DNA of 64,000 bases from Marsupella aquatica (taxonomy: Eukaryota; Marchantiophyta). The notes under the pieces were generated by a model, which was not told the origin of the DNA, made no database searches, and saw nothing but the letters and a program-made list of their open reading frames with translations. A program made the translations under genes and the position numbers. The stretch spans positions 14,384,001-14,448,000 of the forward strand of contig OZ316892.1 in the NCBI GenBank assembly GCA_973895155.1, written 5' to 3'. Shown here in pieces: positions 24,301 to 37,446 of this stretch. Each line of letters opens with the position of its first letter. Positions within the stretch are counted from its first letter, which is position 1.

Positions 24301-26580
24301 CGCATTGAATGCCAGCCTGTGGCCTCTGTGAATCGTTGTATCTGAAACAATTACAACCACCAAACTCAGATCAAAGACCAACCAATGACAAAAGGAAAAA
24401 ATTCACGAGGTACAATAGCAATTTAACCATTTCAGAAATTCATTTCAATTCACAACGTTCAGTAAAGGGAGGCATGAACATAATAAACTGGCACTCATGG
24501 AAGTACCCTTGGCAGTTACACACAACCCCCAACGCAAGAGTGACTTAAAAAGCAGATACTGAACCTTCTGGATTGTGGGGATCCTCTACCATGAAGGTTT
24601 ACTATCACAGATACCCTCTTCCTTCTACAGCCCCAAACAGAACGGTTGTCAATCTCTTCCAGATCCAATCCCTACTAAATCTCTTCCAGATCCAATCCCT
24701 ACTAAGGACTGCCAGATCAAATTCTTTCTCGAAGGTGGACACCACAAATGAGGCCAAGAAGATTGGTACCAATTAACCTAAGCATCCAAAGAGGGATGCT
24801 CACAACAAAAGACGAGTTGGAAAAAGAAATTGGGTCATTGCCATGAACATATGACAACCGAAGTGGATACCCCATACAGCCTTCTCGTGCTGTAGGCAAC
24901 GAGGGTCCTTAGTATGGTACCATGTCAAAGGCTACTACGGCTACCACATAAAAGGTCAGATGTAGCTGACCCAGAACGAAAGTTTGGATCACAAAATACG
25001 AAGCCCACCTATAACCGCACTTTCTCTGAACATTGAATAGCTACATCTACTGCTCAGATAGCTTGCATCTTTAGGTTGAGAATGCCGGTGACAATGCAAT
25101 CAATTCGCAAGTCAACCAGCCCCGTTGAAAATGTAATTTCACGGTGTATACGCAGAATATAACAGTAGCACCAAAACAGGGGCAGCTATTCATAATTGCA
25201 GTAGCTTTCTAACCTCCGCAGTCACAAACATGTTAAGCCCCGAGTTAGAAATCCACCTGGTAACTAGAATTGATGCCCAAACCCGGGACACTAATTCCCA
25301 AGATAGAGCGTTGCCAAGAGGCTTGCGATTGAGATCTCCATGACCTATAACCACCCTGCAAGCATTGAACAACTTTAAACACCAATACCAAATCTACTTG
25401 GCCAGCGGCGAGCAGGAAAATCACAAGCAGGCGAGTTCTCCCGGACTACATCAACGGACATTTGACAAGCAAAGAATGTTATCTACGATGGATGGTGGGG
25501 ACTGGGCTTTCCCATCCTTGGTTCTGTACGTCTGAGACCGTCCGAAGATCATCTCAGGAGTTCCATAATAGAGCTCAAAGTAAGAGAGTTGGTACGATTC
25601 TAACTTCTCTCCACCAGCAATTACCAAGTCTAATTTAGAATTAAGTGTGTTGGTCCCCGAGAGAGAAACACGATCGCTGCTCACAAGAATCAAGGGAGCA
25701 GAATGTAATAGTGTGAAGATATCTCACGACCCAGCTCCACATCCGCTAATGTCATCTGAAATCCGTCAGTGCTTCTAAAGATGAGGTACATTTCGCAGGG
25801 GCGGTTCCACAGTATCATATGGATGCAATATCATATGGAAAGGCTTCGGTGTGACTAATGTAGGTGTCTCGGTGAAGCAGTTCTGATACCTCGTCCTCGA
25901 AAACACACCTGCAGTATCCTCACAAAGATTCTTCGTTGTACCAATGTGTAGCAGATACGGAGCATTGTCTTTTCAGTTGGTAATGGGACTGGGTGGAAGA
26001 CGAGACTCTAGGTTTTCAAGGTCACCCAACAGCAGACATCAAAGAGTCTAGCCAAGTTGATCACTTGAATTTAGAAGAGACCATATAGCTCACTCAGATC
26101 TTTTGGCCGGACAGCATATACCGGTGTGAGAGAAAAAGCTCGAGCATAATATGACATCACTGATTTTCTCGGCCAAGCCAAATGGGAGCTGTCAATGGTT
26201 AATCTGGACAGAGACAACGCTTCAGGGAAATAAATAGTCCCTAGCAGTGAATTAGTTGTATTATTATCTTCAATTAATCTGTTCTTATTTTAAGCTTATA
26301 GCGCAAGAACATCTGTTTGGATGACTTACATCCTCTCCGTCCTGACCGGCTTCAGCTTCATGACTTCCATTCACTAGTTCTGTGCTCCGCTGCTCCTGAA
26401 TCGAGAGTTTAACAATTTCTTTCACCAAAAAGTTCCATGAACTAATTTGGTATTTAAACTAGTTTTATTTGTGACTTTAAGCGCGGCTAAATAGTCACGG
26501 TTTCCGGAGAAAATAGCTGAAGATACCAAAATGATAATATGGTAGTCTTCCGAAGGGTGAAAGTGTCGGTGAATTGAATA
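21373..26580. other. Large intergenic region, no recognised gene
   Basis: About 5 kb without a gene I can support. The right end of the COX19 promoter is at 21373-21500. A telo-box-like AAACCCTAA lies near 22859. A 26-bp unit is duplicated at 24651-24702. At 24238 an ATG opens a 35-codon frame starting MSLLRQKTTAARQLLFPITR, which has the look of a mitochondrial presequence, but I could not attach exons to it. Other frames (minus 22345-22656, minus 23022-23279, minus 25451-25693) carry no motif. Confidence 0.35.
24651..24702. repeat. 26-bp tandem duplication
   Basis: The unit containing ATCTCTTCCAGATCCAATCC occurs twice in direct succession with no visible differences, indicating a recent local duplication. 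Confidence 0.8.
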
Positions 26581-26797
26581 CAAGTTTAGAAGGATTATCA
26601 ATCACTGACATTACAAGTACGTTTGTTTACAATCTGGAACGTTAGGTAGTTAACTCAGCTTCAATAACTCAACCTTAATATTCATGAAACAAGTTTAGAA
26701 GGATTATCAGTCACTGACATTACAAGTACGTTGTTTACAATCTGGAACGTTAGGAAGTTAACTCAGCTTCAATAACTCAAACCTAATATTCATTAAA
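26581..26797. repeat. 109-bp tandem duplication
   Basis: CAAGTTTAGAAGGATTATCA begins at 26581 and again at 26690. The two units are nearly identical through CACTGACATTACAAGTACG, TTTACAATCTGGAACGTTAG and TTAACTCAGCTTCAATAACT, differing by a few bases. It lies just beyond the 3' end of the DCD-Kelch gene. Confidence 0.9.
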
Positions 26798-27004
26798 CCA
26801 GCCCAACGTACTTGAAACGCACTAAGCTGGCATGTGCTTCAGTTTTGTGCTGACGATATGATTGAAGTCGCTACCGCAAGAGGGGAGTAAACAAGATGGA
26901 TACCTGACATTCATATACTAGGAAGGACAACGGTAACTCCACAAGTTCTTAATAGGGTTGCACCGAGGACGCACATCACCACATCTTGATCTCTGACTGG
27001 ATGT

Positions 27005-30000
27005 TTACGACGCGTGCCCAGTGATGACATTCCAGGCCTTGTAATTTCTGAATGAGATGAAAATCGTACGAGTGAGGGGAAGACTTACAGAATCTACAGC
27101 TTCATCTTCAGCAAGGCCGCCCATGTAGTAAAGTGCTTCACCAACAACTGCTACAGCTCCATATGCTCGCTGGCAACACATTGGGTGGCCCTGTATACCA
27201 AGGTGGTCAGAATGTTCCAAACAATATTGATATGCAGCTCCCTCGTAGCATTTAAGCTTCACATTGCATCCTGATGCACATGACGTAAGAATTCGACCAT
27301 CCCTGAACCCAATTGAACTAATATCAAAGCACATCACCGTTTGCTTTGGCTATATGAAGAAGATCCAATATGATCCTTATGGTAAGACTGACCCACACAG
27401 AACTACCTAGCTGATACCGGCACACGACGACTTGAGAACTGAGAGGGAAGTCAGTTTGGCCTACCATTTCCCAACGCCCTGCTCGAGGATCAAAAGTTTC
27501 GACCACATCCAAGATACTGTCACCATCGTATCCCCCGAGGGCATATCTGTGAGCATGATTGATTAGTCTATGTCGTTCATATACCAAATAAAGTGGAAAC
27601 CCTTCACGCAGAGATAATAACAGCAAGAAGATATGGATGTGCCTATGGGTCATTGGTCTAATTCTGTCATTCAGATAATGAGTCAAGTGGAAACCCTTCA
27701 AGCTGGGATAATCAATGCAAGGATATGCTCCAAGTCATGGGACGTATTGTGACTAGCAATAATGCCCCACGAGAAGGGGAACTTACATTTTCCCGTTCAG
27801 AACTGCAGCAGAGAGGCTACCACGCTTTATACTCATTGGTGGCATCCTAGTCCACAGAGCCTCACGGGGATCAAAACGCTCCATCGACCTGTCAATTCAA
27901 TTGAAATGGTTTCATGTTTACACATGGGCACATCATTCCTATGAAAGAGAAAATGATCGGATAAATGATTTCTACGTCAGATCGAAGCCAACACACTGCT
28001 ATAACTTTAGTATGGTAATCCTATACGGCGCATGCTGAGTCCCTTGTGAGAACGCTCAAGGGGAGGAACCTGTTGAGGAGATAGCATATTTCAAACTCAC
28101 ATAAGGTACTGTTCTCCATCAAAGCCACCTAAGGCATACAATGCTCCCCCAAACTCGGTTGCTGCCACACAGAAGCGCTGCCAAGGGGACAAAAAATGTG
28201 TCCATCATTGAAAAGTCGAAGACCAGAGAAAACGGACGTCAACAGTGACGCTACACAAAGTCTCAGGTTTAACTTAAAATAAGTAAATTTGGTTTGCTAT
28301 GCAGAGACATACATGCGATCGAGATTCGTGGAATTACCTTCTCAAACATCGAAGTGCACGGTAACCATGTCCCAAGGTATGGATCATAGCTTTCCACCTC
28401 CGAAAAGCTCACCTGCCCGTTCCCCCCGCCCACTGCAAAAATTCGATCACCCACGGTAACACCACCTAGACTTCCACGTTTTGTCTTCATGTTTGCACAA
28501 GAACGCCACTGGTCGTCTCGCCGATCATACCTCTCAACTGCACACAAAAGATTTCATCCATCACCAAGTACAATGTACAAGTACTTTGTTTGAGACATAA
28601 CACTTTACTTCCATGGTACAATAAAAGCTTCATTCATTCTCCATCACATCTCGACGAATGAAATCTACCACCCACTTCAATCCGATCTCCATCAAGAAAG
28701 AAGCACGGGTTAGTAAGAAACACACCAAGCTTGGTCCAATCTACTCACCAGTATCGTACCAGGACGACCCGTCTCCACCTCCAAACACATATATATGCCC
28801 ATCAAGTACACTGGCACCTGCACAGCAGCGGGGAGTGAGCATAGGTGCTGCAGTTTTTAGTCGGTCAGCCGCTGGAGACCAAACCATCACACTCTCCAGC
28901 CTAGACAGTTGATCCCCCAGCCCGCCGATTAAGTAAATGGCAGGCGGTATTTGATTTTCCGGAAGTTCAACGGTGACTAATTGAGATGAGCCACTCTCTT
29001 GGAACCGCTCTAACTTTTCTCGTGCCCCCGAGAATTCTAATTGTCTCCGAAGATCCGCCACTTCCTTCTTTAAAGCTTGTATCTCAGCAGCCATAGTGAC
29101 CTGCAGAGTGAATAAACAACCATAATTCAATTGAGAACAAGAAGCGAAAGCAAGAGCACCAAAAAAGTCTCTAAGTTTCATCTAACAATGAACAAATAGC
29201 GAGACCTTAAGGTAGTGCCAGTTAAGCTACAACGTCATTCAGAGATCTAATGAAGAACTCACAGAGCCAGTTAAGCTACAACGTCATTCAGAGATCTAAT
29301 GAAGAACTCATAGCTTAAGAGCTCCCAGTTTCGTTCAATAGTGCTTTTGAAAATTCTAAACCGTCGGGTCATCTCTACGTTCTGTTGAGATAGATGATCC
29401 CATTAGACCAAAAGGTTAAAACAAATGAGAGTTACATTGAGTTGTTCGCTTCCGATGTTAGCCAGTAGACGTACTGGAATAGAATACTCGTCATGCTCTG
29501 CAGAACTATTTTCCAAAGAAACAGGAGGCTCTACCGTTGACAACTCGTTCTTCCTTAACTGCTTAGGTACTCAAAGAAGTTCTGGGAGCTAGATACTAAC
29601 AGAAAATAGTTCACAATGAGTGAATTCTTTTTTTCCCTGATGACTTTCTGCTCTTACTCCATAAGGGATCTGGACAATCTAGTTTCATTCAGCTCAGTAT
29701 AGTAGTCGGACGCCTCAAGAATTCGTCAGAATTCCCCTTGACGTTGGATTCAGATGACATTAAGAATTCTCTCAGCTATGAGTATGTTAGGCTCAGGCCG
29801 TGCTTGAATGCCCTCTGATGGCAAGACTATTAGACACTTTCTGACGTCAGAATCATCCAACAGTACCTGCGAGCTTTCCAAGGTAGCGACACGCTCTAGT
29901 TCCTCTGGTCGCATTCTGGCTTCATCCAAAATACGCCGTAGCTCTATTCCATCTTGCCGCATCTTTTTCAACACAGCCATGGAAAACACACAGCATGAGT

Positions 30001-31922
30001 TAAGCCATCCAAACGAAAGAGTTTGCAACGAATGACGATAAAACATTCAATCTAAAAGCTGTAATTACAACCGTATACCTGAGCGATAGCCATGGCATAA
30101 AGGTCCAGATTCTTCTGCACGGTCTGTCCAATAGAGTAATCTAGTACACTCAAAGTAGCACTCAGCTTCTCTCGTTCTTCCCTTAGAAGAGCCTGTTCTT
30201 GGGCGCTTCTGTCCCTCGCGATCCACTCCCATTCTGTAATTGCATCATTTGGGTTTCTTATCGCGAGTTCTCCTTCTCTTTGTGCTTGTATTGGGGGAAC
30301 CTGCTGTTGTTGTGGAGTTTGTGTTTCTTTTGCCACACTCGTGACTACTTGACTTATTTTTCCCAACCTTGTCAAAATTTCGCTAGCTACTTCTTTCTGA
30401 GAGGCAGTCAACTCTGTTCTACCACTCACTCCTTCTGAAATAGAAGACTGCGGCTCCGATGATCCGCTTAGCTTCGGTTTGTAGCCATTTGCCAATCTCA
30501 TTTGTACAACGGGATCCAGTTCTGGCTTGTCATTGCCTGAAACTCGCCTCATTTGAGCTTCTGAGGTTATTTCTGGACCTTTATAACTTGTCTGAAGGTC
30601 ATCACTTTCATCTGAAAGGCTTTCATCGCCGTTCATGGGTCGCCTAGTCCAATAATTTTGCTGGTGAAGTATTGTATCGTCATCTGGAACCTCTTTAGAA
30701 GAAGACGGGATATACTGCGCTTTCCCATCTTCCGAGATAACTACTTTCGCAGGCTGCTTCAACTTGTCGTCAGCATCTCTTGACTTCCAAACTTTACTGG
30801 GAGTGGCAGGCTGCCAGGCACTAAGTGGAGTCTTTGGAACTGCTGGCCTGTACGTATGAGTTACTGCTCTTTCTTCGAAAAGCTTGATAAGTCGATCAGT
30901 TTGCTCGTTATCAACTTCAAAATAAAATCGCCCTTCCTCATAGTAACTGTCGATCAGTACGTCTTTGAAAACACTCTCAGGCACAGAGATCAGCCGTGAG
31001 AAATCTGACCTAAGTTTGACTTTTACCTGATTGAAAAAGCCACATAAAAGTTGAAGTCAAGCGTCCTTTGTTAGAGAAAAAGGGCAAAGACTCTTAGAGG
31101 ACCAGGTCGAGTGGCTCAGATCAGAGCTCATTAGTCTTCGGCCACAGATGGACACATAGATAAGTTCCAGGAACCTGCCGCGGAGAGCATCGAACCTAGT
31201 GAGGGCAAATGACACACCATACAACTACCTCACTGATAAACGAAGACGAGAATAGGTCCATTTTCATGTGTGTACTAACGAACAGATCATATTAGTGAGA
31301 TATCTACCATTGACACTTCACGGCCCTACGTTAACATGGAACCAAGATTGACACTCTGCCTTGAAAGAAGTAACGGTTGATTTTTCTATATTAATAGTTT
31401 TTTGGGGACGTACTTGAGCGGGATAACTCGTTCGAGCCCCGTCGGTACCACCAGTCCACGCATAATGGCTAATGTTGAGAGCTCCGTCAGACACAGCCTC
31501 AAAAATGCCGTGCATCTTCCTCTCGGTGTAGTTAAAGAGGAATATCGGCATACCCACCACAATGTGCTCCACATAGGTGATGTGCGACATTGGTAAGCCT
31601 GCACGATTCAACTTTGCATTAGCTTCTCAAAAAATAATCGGTCGGGCACAATATTAACTATCTTCTCCGGGATCCCTGAAGTGATGACTCATGATAAATT
31701 TATACCAGGACTCTTCACAACCAATAAGTAAATTCTGAAAGCAAAACAAGTACCGAAGATTTTGTTGGTAATGCACTCATTGTATGTGGCAGTAGTACAC
31801 CCAAAAATAACGGAACCAAGCCTATTCCTCTCTGCCAGTTTACGTTGAGGAGCAACTTTGTGGCCACTTCCTCCGGCCGCCGAATTATAATGGACCGTCT
31901 CCGTTCGCCTCCCGGCACCCAT
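27005..31922 (-). CDS. DCD-domain and Kelch-repeat protein
   Basis: Ten exons keep phase throughout: 31754-31922, 31414-31598, 30079-31026, 29867-29962, 28749-29100, 28338-28537, 28101-28177, 27787-27888, 27432-27546, 27005-27169. They give 802 residues. Exons 1-3 encode a DCD (Development and Cell Death) domain at about residues 33-165: RLGSVIFGCTTATYNECITN, GLPMSHITYVEHIVVGMPIF, YTERKMHGIFEAVSDG, and on to FYFEVDNEQTDRLIKLFEER. A long Ser/Pro/Glu-rich linker follows, then a coiled coil (MAAEIQALKKEVADLRRQLE). Six Kelch blades marked by GG motifs complete it: IYLIGG, IYVFGGGDG, IFAVGGGNG, LYALGGFDG, IYALGGYDG, LYYMGG. Arabidopsis At5g01660 has the same order. DCD proteins respond to stress and cell-death signals; Kelch propellers bind partner proteins. 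The last exon is least certain, because a good donor (GTAAGT) after residue VDS could splice to an unseen exon. Confidence 0.85.
29218..29315. repeat. 49-bp tandem duplication in an intron
   Basis: CCAGTTAAGCTACAACGTCA starts at 29218 and again at 29267. The copies are nearly identical. They sit in the intron between exons 4 and 5 of the DCD-Kelch gene, so they do not affect coding. Confidence 0.9.
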
Positions 31923-34095
31923 CCTCCCAAACGCTCTCGTTAGAACAAGATCTCCACATTCAACGTCATCCTTCCATCAGGGAGGCCAAAACATTTGTGT
32001 GAGGAAAACACCCCACAGGCCTGACCGTGGAATGGAACCTTAACCGCCGTCAGTAATCAAAGCGTGGCTCAGTTGAGGACACTTCAGGTCTTCTGACCAA
32101 GAAACTCCACGAACAGCTCCAAATTGCGGGTGCAATGTTTGAATCCTCCAATCCAGAGTAAAGAAATTCAGAAAATTTGGCGATAAAATCCCAGCAGCCG
32201 TGGCATCCGTAAGGAATCCCTTAGGGACACCCTCTCGAGTCAAATTCAACCAAGAAGAACAGATGCGACGGAACAAAGGAGAGCCATCTGAGTAGTCTGT
32301 GAGAGAATCTTCTGCGGCGACCGGAACTGGTTACAGTATCGTCAATCACCTTCCTTCAAAAGACACGCCAGAGCCACGAGGATAAAGCCCTTGTGAGCTT
32401 CTACGAGACAGTCCGGAGTTATGGATTAAATGTGCAAGTTCGATTACGTCGTCATTCGCCAGAGACTGATTGGAAGTCCAAGACCTGCAAAACTCTCAGT
32501 CAAAGACATGAACGGATATTACGATGACGAGGCGATTACACTAGAGCCCGAAGCTTGTTAATGACCTCGACAACAAAAGTCGGACGGGACTAACACTCTT
32601 GCTCCAATTGGCAACACGTCCAATCTAAGCTAGGTCAGTCACACGGGAAGAGGCCCTAGGTCCAATGAAACGAGTATACACTTGGGATCGGTGACAACGT
32701 GGAAAGCTGTCGAGCTATTTCTGCACCTGAATCAAAGGCAGGATGCACACCGACACACACTAGAAAAAATAAAGGATAGTCCGGGAAGTGGACTTAATAA
32801 TTATACCAATGACGACCAACCCTTCCAATAAGAACACAATTTCCAAACATGCCAGTTTGCCCCTAGAAATTCAAAGGGCTCTTCTAAGCTACTCCTACGA
32901 CTTAAGCTAAGTATGTGGCCAAACCCCTCGTATATTAGAAATTGCTGCATGTGGGTTTGCCAGCTTCACGAGCAAAAGTAACTGAAGAGAATCGCTTGCA
33001 GAGCATATTGATTTCAGGATCATGACAATCACTCCGTCGAAAGTCACCCTTTGAGACTTCACGAATACTCAGCGACAATCCCACATCGGCGACATTGTCA
33101 CAAGCTGAAATGGAAAGTCTACTACAGAGATTCAACGTGTGGAAAATATGTGAACCCGTGAAGTCCACTGCCGGACAACAATCGTGGGCATTTCGTGAAT
33201 TTTCGACACAGCCAAAACATAGGAACCAGAGAAAAATTCGAAAACACAAGACCATTCCAACGACTGCAAGGAAGGCAACAGTAGTTCCGAACGGCCAACC
33301 CTTGTTGAAAATGGACACCAGTATCTATAATGTTCATCAAGGATTACCCTATATGTTCCAAGGGCCAAGCCAAGGCAAAACCCTACAATGTCCAGGAGGG
33401 TATTGAGAAGCATACCGGAGAAATGCCTCTTCGCTTCCCCAGTTTTTTGCCCCGGCAAATTGTCCAAACTCCAAGACGAAATAACACCGGGCGAATATCG
33501 ATCGTCAACTTTGCGATCCTCACGAAGCCCGATGCATGCTCGCCGTCACTTCGTCTCTTGCGTCACTCTTTTCGGAATTGAACCGCACAGAGAACATATC
33601 AATCTTCCAGGAAACAGAGGGCGCCAGAAATCAAACCGTGTGGCGTGACTGTAGGCACCTAACAACAAACCAAGCCTACTCAAGTCGACTTAGGACAATT
33701 CCAAAACCAGGTCCGGGCCAACGCGGGACATGGGGGAATCCAGATCGAGAGGGTTGGCAACAGAAGCGAACGAATAGTACAAAGATGAGTAGAGCAAGAT
33801 TTCCGTCCCATTGACCAGGACGGAGGAAGGATTGAACTACAGTTCCGTAAACTGCATCCAATTCGAACACCCGACTGGACCTTTGGACGCACTGAGAATG
33901 GACAACGACAATGTTTCGCAGCCCGTTGCCATCAACGCTTAGGGTCCGTCCCTGACCAGTGTTGCCATGGCTGACCAATGCCATTGTGTGTGCCTTTTGC
34001 TGGACAATAATGTACAAACGTCTCACGTTAGGGAAGTGCTTTCTAGGGTTTGCCTGAACTACATTATGGCTTTCAAGGCGTCTCAAAGCTTCAAA
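31923..34095. other. 5' flank of DCD-Kelch gene and intergenic DNA
   Basis: The first few hundred bases must hold the promoter and 5' UTR of the DCD-Kelch gene. Overlapping frames at 32935-33890 on both strands show no domain. I see no RNA gene or transposon here. Confidence 0.35.
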
Positions 34096-34420
34096 TTTGA
34101 AGTACCTTTAATTGGTAATTAAGGTTATGGGCAGAAAAATCTATGAACTACCAAACATGGCTCGAAATTTGAAGGACCTTAATCAGTAGTTAAGGTTGTG
34201 GGCAGAAAATCTTTGGACTACCATTTGCCATAAAGATTGATTATGTGCCATGGCCACAAGTCACTCTAGAGGCTGGTGAAAAAAAAAATTCAAAAAACCT
34301 TATTGGTAACTCTGTGGAAAAGTTACAACCATTTGTTTATGGCCAAAAGTCCTCCTCAGCAACTTTGAAACATTTACTAGGTGCCCTAACGTGTAAGGTT
34401 AGAAGCCTTGCCAGGGTAGG
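34096..34420 (+). repeat. Dispersed repeat B/C family copy with internal 72-bp duplication
   Basis: Phrases TAAGGTTATGGGCAGAAAAA, CATAAAGATTGATTATGTGC, CATGGCCACAAGTCACT and CCATTTGTTTATGGCCAAAA recur, diverged, at 63218-63430 in the same order. There they continue the repeat that also occurs around the transposon at 42 kb. Inside this copy a 72-bp unit (starting ATTTGAAG.ACCTTAAT) is tandemly doubled at about 34096 and 34168. Confidence 0.65.
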
Positions 34421-35321
34421 AGAGGTGTTTACACTAATCAAATTCAAAGAAGGGCACAAATGATTTTTTAAACAATCAACAGGTAAGCTTAGAAGCCATT
34501 TAAGGGCACCTTTACAAAGAAAGAGCATGTGATGTTTCCCAGACCAAAAGGAGTGGACAGTTACTTGAGCTTCCACGCCTATGACACAAATGGGATCCTG
34601 TGTGCGAGCCTGTGTGGGGCATGCAATCAATGCATTCCAATAAATTGAGTAGGCAAAAGTTTAGACCTCCTCTAACTTTGGCCACAAAAATAGTGTACAT
34701 GTCACCATTCTCTTATGCATGTAGAGTAAAGCCTTCCAAGGAGGGAGCTCTCTTAAATAAGGGTTGTAAAGGCATGTCATTTAACAAATGGCCTTGGAGG
34801 GGTACTTTTATATTCCAAGGGAAACACACTAGGGCAGCCCACCAGGAGAAAGCAATGCCCATAGCAAGAACATAAAAACCCAAACCTGAGAATGGTCAAG
34901 TAGAGGAAAACCTAACATCAAAGATTATCAGCAAGAGAGTGTAGTTGCTGCAAGTTTCGTGGGCATGCCAAGGTAACAGGCAGGACAGAAACGGTATGCC
35001 CTCCTTGTAGGAAAATCTAAACAATACAATCCCACTCTTTCTTTCTCATGGTTTGGTCATAAAGTGCCATTCTAGTAGCTAGGAAGCCTTCCTGGCCATT
35101 GGATTATGGTGACCTTTTGACCTAAGCATGAGATGTACCTGAAGGTGTTATTGTGCACATTTTCCATGCCCAACCTATCACCCTCCATACAGCATGCACA
35201 CTTTTTGAAATCTAGTTATTAGGCCAAGTCATTGACTCCCCACAATTCTGACTGCTTGTGTTGAGCAAAAACTCAACTCTCAATGGCCTGCACATGAATA
35301 TCCAACAAACAAGTGGTTGAC
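34421..35321. other. Repeat-like intergenic DNA
   Basis: No gene recognised. Phrases such as GTTAGAAGCC/TTAGAAGCCATT repeat locally. It lies between two dispersed-repeat copies and is probably transposon-derived. Confidence 0.35.
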
Positions 35322-35600
35322 ACATAAATATATGTGATTCACCTTCAATGAGACTATGTCCACAAGCACACAAGACCTTTACTACACTCTAGGTTTGTCG
35401 GTCATACCAAGTCTCCGCAACACAAGTTGTCTCTATCTCTCAAGTGGCTCCATAACAATGAGCCTGGATTTCAACTCCACAAGCAAACACTACCTGGGTA
35501 TAGAGGATGTAGCACGGCTAACCCAACCATGTTCTTGACTATGGTTAGCCTGAGTATAGCTTCAATTGTAACTAAGAGTTTTGGCCCTCTCACATGCTCA
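35322..35600 (+). repeat. Dispersed repeat family D, copy 2
   Basis: It contains TATGTGATTCACCTTCAATG, GACTATGTCCACAAGCAC, CTCTCAAGTGGCTCCATAAC and TGGTTAGCCTGAGTATAGCT in the same order as the copy at 9846 and the inverted copy at 51370-51600. Confidence 0.65.
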
Positions 35601-35866
35601 ACAACACTTTTGCTCACACTTCTGTACTTACTATTGACAATATTGTGCAATTTAGAGGCGTTCAACATCAAGAATTTCATAATAGATGAGGGTCCAGAAT
35701 GTTTGGAGCAATGACCAACAGTTTATATCTTCAAGTCATCAAGATTATACCCCTCTAGGCTCAAGAATGTTCTCTTAGGTTCTCTCTTGACAATTACTCC
35801 TAGTAAAGGACTTTTAACTTAAAGAGATTCATGGACATGCTGGTTTCATAAGGTCACCACTATTGA

Positions 35867-35982
35867 CATGGTCATAACAATGATCCTCACTTGCTGTTCT
35901 TTGTCTCACCTCAACAATTTCATGCATGGTCATAAGAATGATCCTGACTTGCAGCTCATTGTCTCACCTCAACAATTTCATG
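35867..35982. repeat. 58-bp tandem duplication
   Basis: CATGGTCATAA begins at 35867 and 35925. The two units share ATGATCCT.ACTTGC and TGTCTCACCTCAACAATTTC, with a few substitutions. Confidence 0.85.
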
Positions 35983-36174
35983 CTATGCATAGGTATTGTT
36001 GTCACCATGACAACATGGCTACAATGACAATCATGCATCACACAGGCATTGGGCTAGTTGACAGGATAGCACTAGAATGAATGTAGGCAGCACATGAATT
36101 ACAATTAGAATATGTAAATTTAGTAAGAGCCAATCCAATCAGCCCGAAAACTTTGGTAGATCTGGCTCAGCAGT

Positions 36175-36432
36175 ATGCAAGATACTCCAGGACTGCGGGA
36201 GCAACAACTGCCAAAAGTAAATATCCATTCTGCTGACATGAACCCAAGTAACACAGAAGATATTGATGACAAGGGACCACAAATACCAGTCTGCCCTCCT
36301 ACCTTGGACATAGATGAGGGACCACAAATACCAGTCTCCACGCCTACCACGGATTTAGTCGAGGGACCACACACTCAAGTGTACACTTCTACCACAGATG
36401 TAGATGACCGTGATGAAATTAAGATTGTTTAG
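36175..36432 (+). repeat. 45-bp tandem repeat inside an open frame
   Basis: The phrase AGGGACCACA occurs at 36272, 36317 and 36362, a 45-bp period. One frame is open across all three units and from 36175 to 36432. It gives a 15-residue repeat: GPQIPVCPPTLDIDE, GPQIPVSTPTTDLVE, GPHTQVYTSTTDVDD. The acidic/proline/threonine-rich repeat looks like a surface or linker repeat, but there is no domain, no clear start context and no splice partner. It could be a fragment of a retrotransposon gag or a decayed gene. I do not assign a function. Confidence 0.5.
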
Positions 36433-37446
36433 GAATCATACCAGTCCCTTTTCCTTGCTCGGACTGAACACACTCTGAAACTTTAAAGTTAAATCTACGA
36501 GTTACAAGCAGGTCTCCGAGAAACCACGTTATGGAAACAAGTACTTGAAACCTTCACCAAGTTCACTTTCAGTCAACTTGACAACTTCTCAGGTACTGGT
36601 TTCCCTGAATGCCTTCAAGAGCAATCTCCAATTACTCTTGCATTGTACCAGTGATTTGAAATCCTGCTAAAGTGGTGTCAAATGATTTTCAAAGGATTAC
36701 AGGACCTTCTTTTAATGTTGTACACCTAACAAATAGGTGCTTTAACGAGGACGGACGTCCGTGTCTAGACACATGGCTAGAGCCTTCTCTCAAGAACGGT
36801 CAAATGAATTGAACTAAAAATCCAGTTGAATCCATACGCCGACACTCGAAGCTTTCAAGAGAGAGACCTGTAGCAGAAGGTACACATTCATTACTCATGT
36901 CTACAGCGAGGTGAAGCTATCCCAAGAGGAAGTAAACGAGGAGCCAAGGTAAAGTCATCCGATCCAGAACACGAAAACAATTTACGAGAGGTCATAACTG
37001 ACCACGAACTCAAGTGCACGATGGTTATCCAACACAACAATCATATCTCAAGTCCATGAGCGTCACATTATGACCATATTACAAAAATTAGTTGGGAGAG
37101 CACTTCCATTTTATGTCCCTAAGTCTCCTGACGAATAACGAATCCAGCAAAAATCCTTTACAATATCTTCATTCATTTTCCATAACGAAGAATACGGAAA
37201 CAGACTTCTTTTCCTGTTCATGGAAAAGTTCCGATTCCTGCGCTAGACACAGAATAGTGCATTCCTTCCAAACGAATTCACCTGAAGCAAAGTCAAGTAT
37301 GGATAGCCTTGGCCATGAAAAAGTGGGCACACTTCTTGTCCTGTACAATAGCCGATGTTCAGGCTTCTACTCAAGAAGTAATCCTCTGTGGACAGTGATG
37401 AAGGACTATTGAATCAATTCTCGTAGATATAACTAACAAAATGAAA
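36433..37446. other. Intergenic, 3' flank of the DCN1-like gene
   Basis: No gene recognised. The right end must include the 3' UTR of the DCN1-like gene on the minus strand. Confidence 0.35.

Noticed and set aside
32935-33890. Overlapping 100-136 codon frames on both strands
   Set aside because: No domain, mutual overlap and no splice-consistent continuation.
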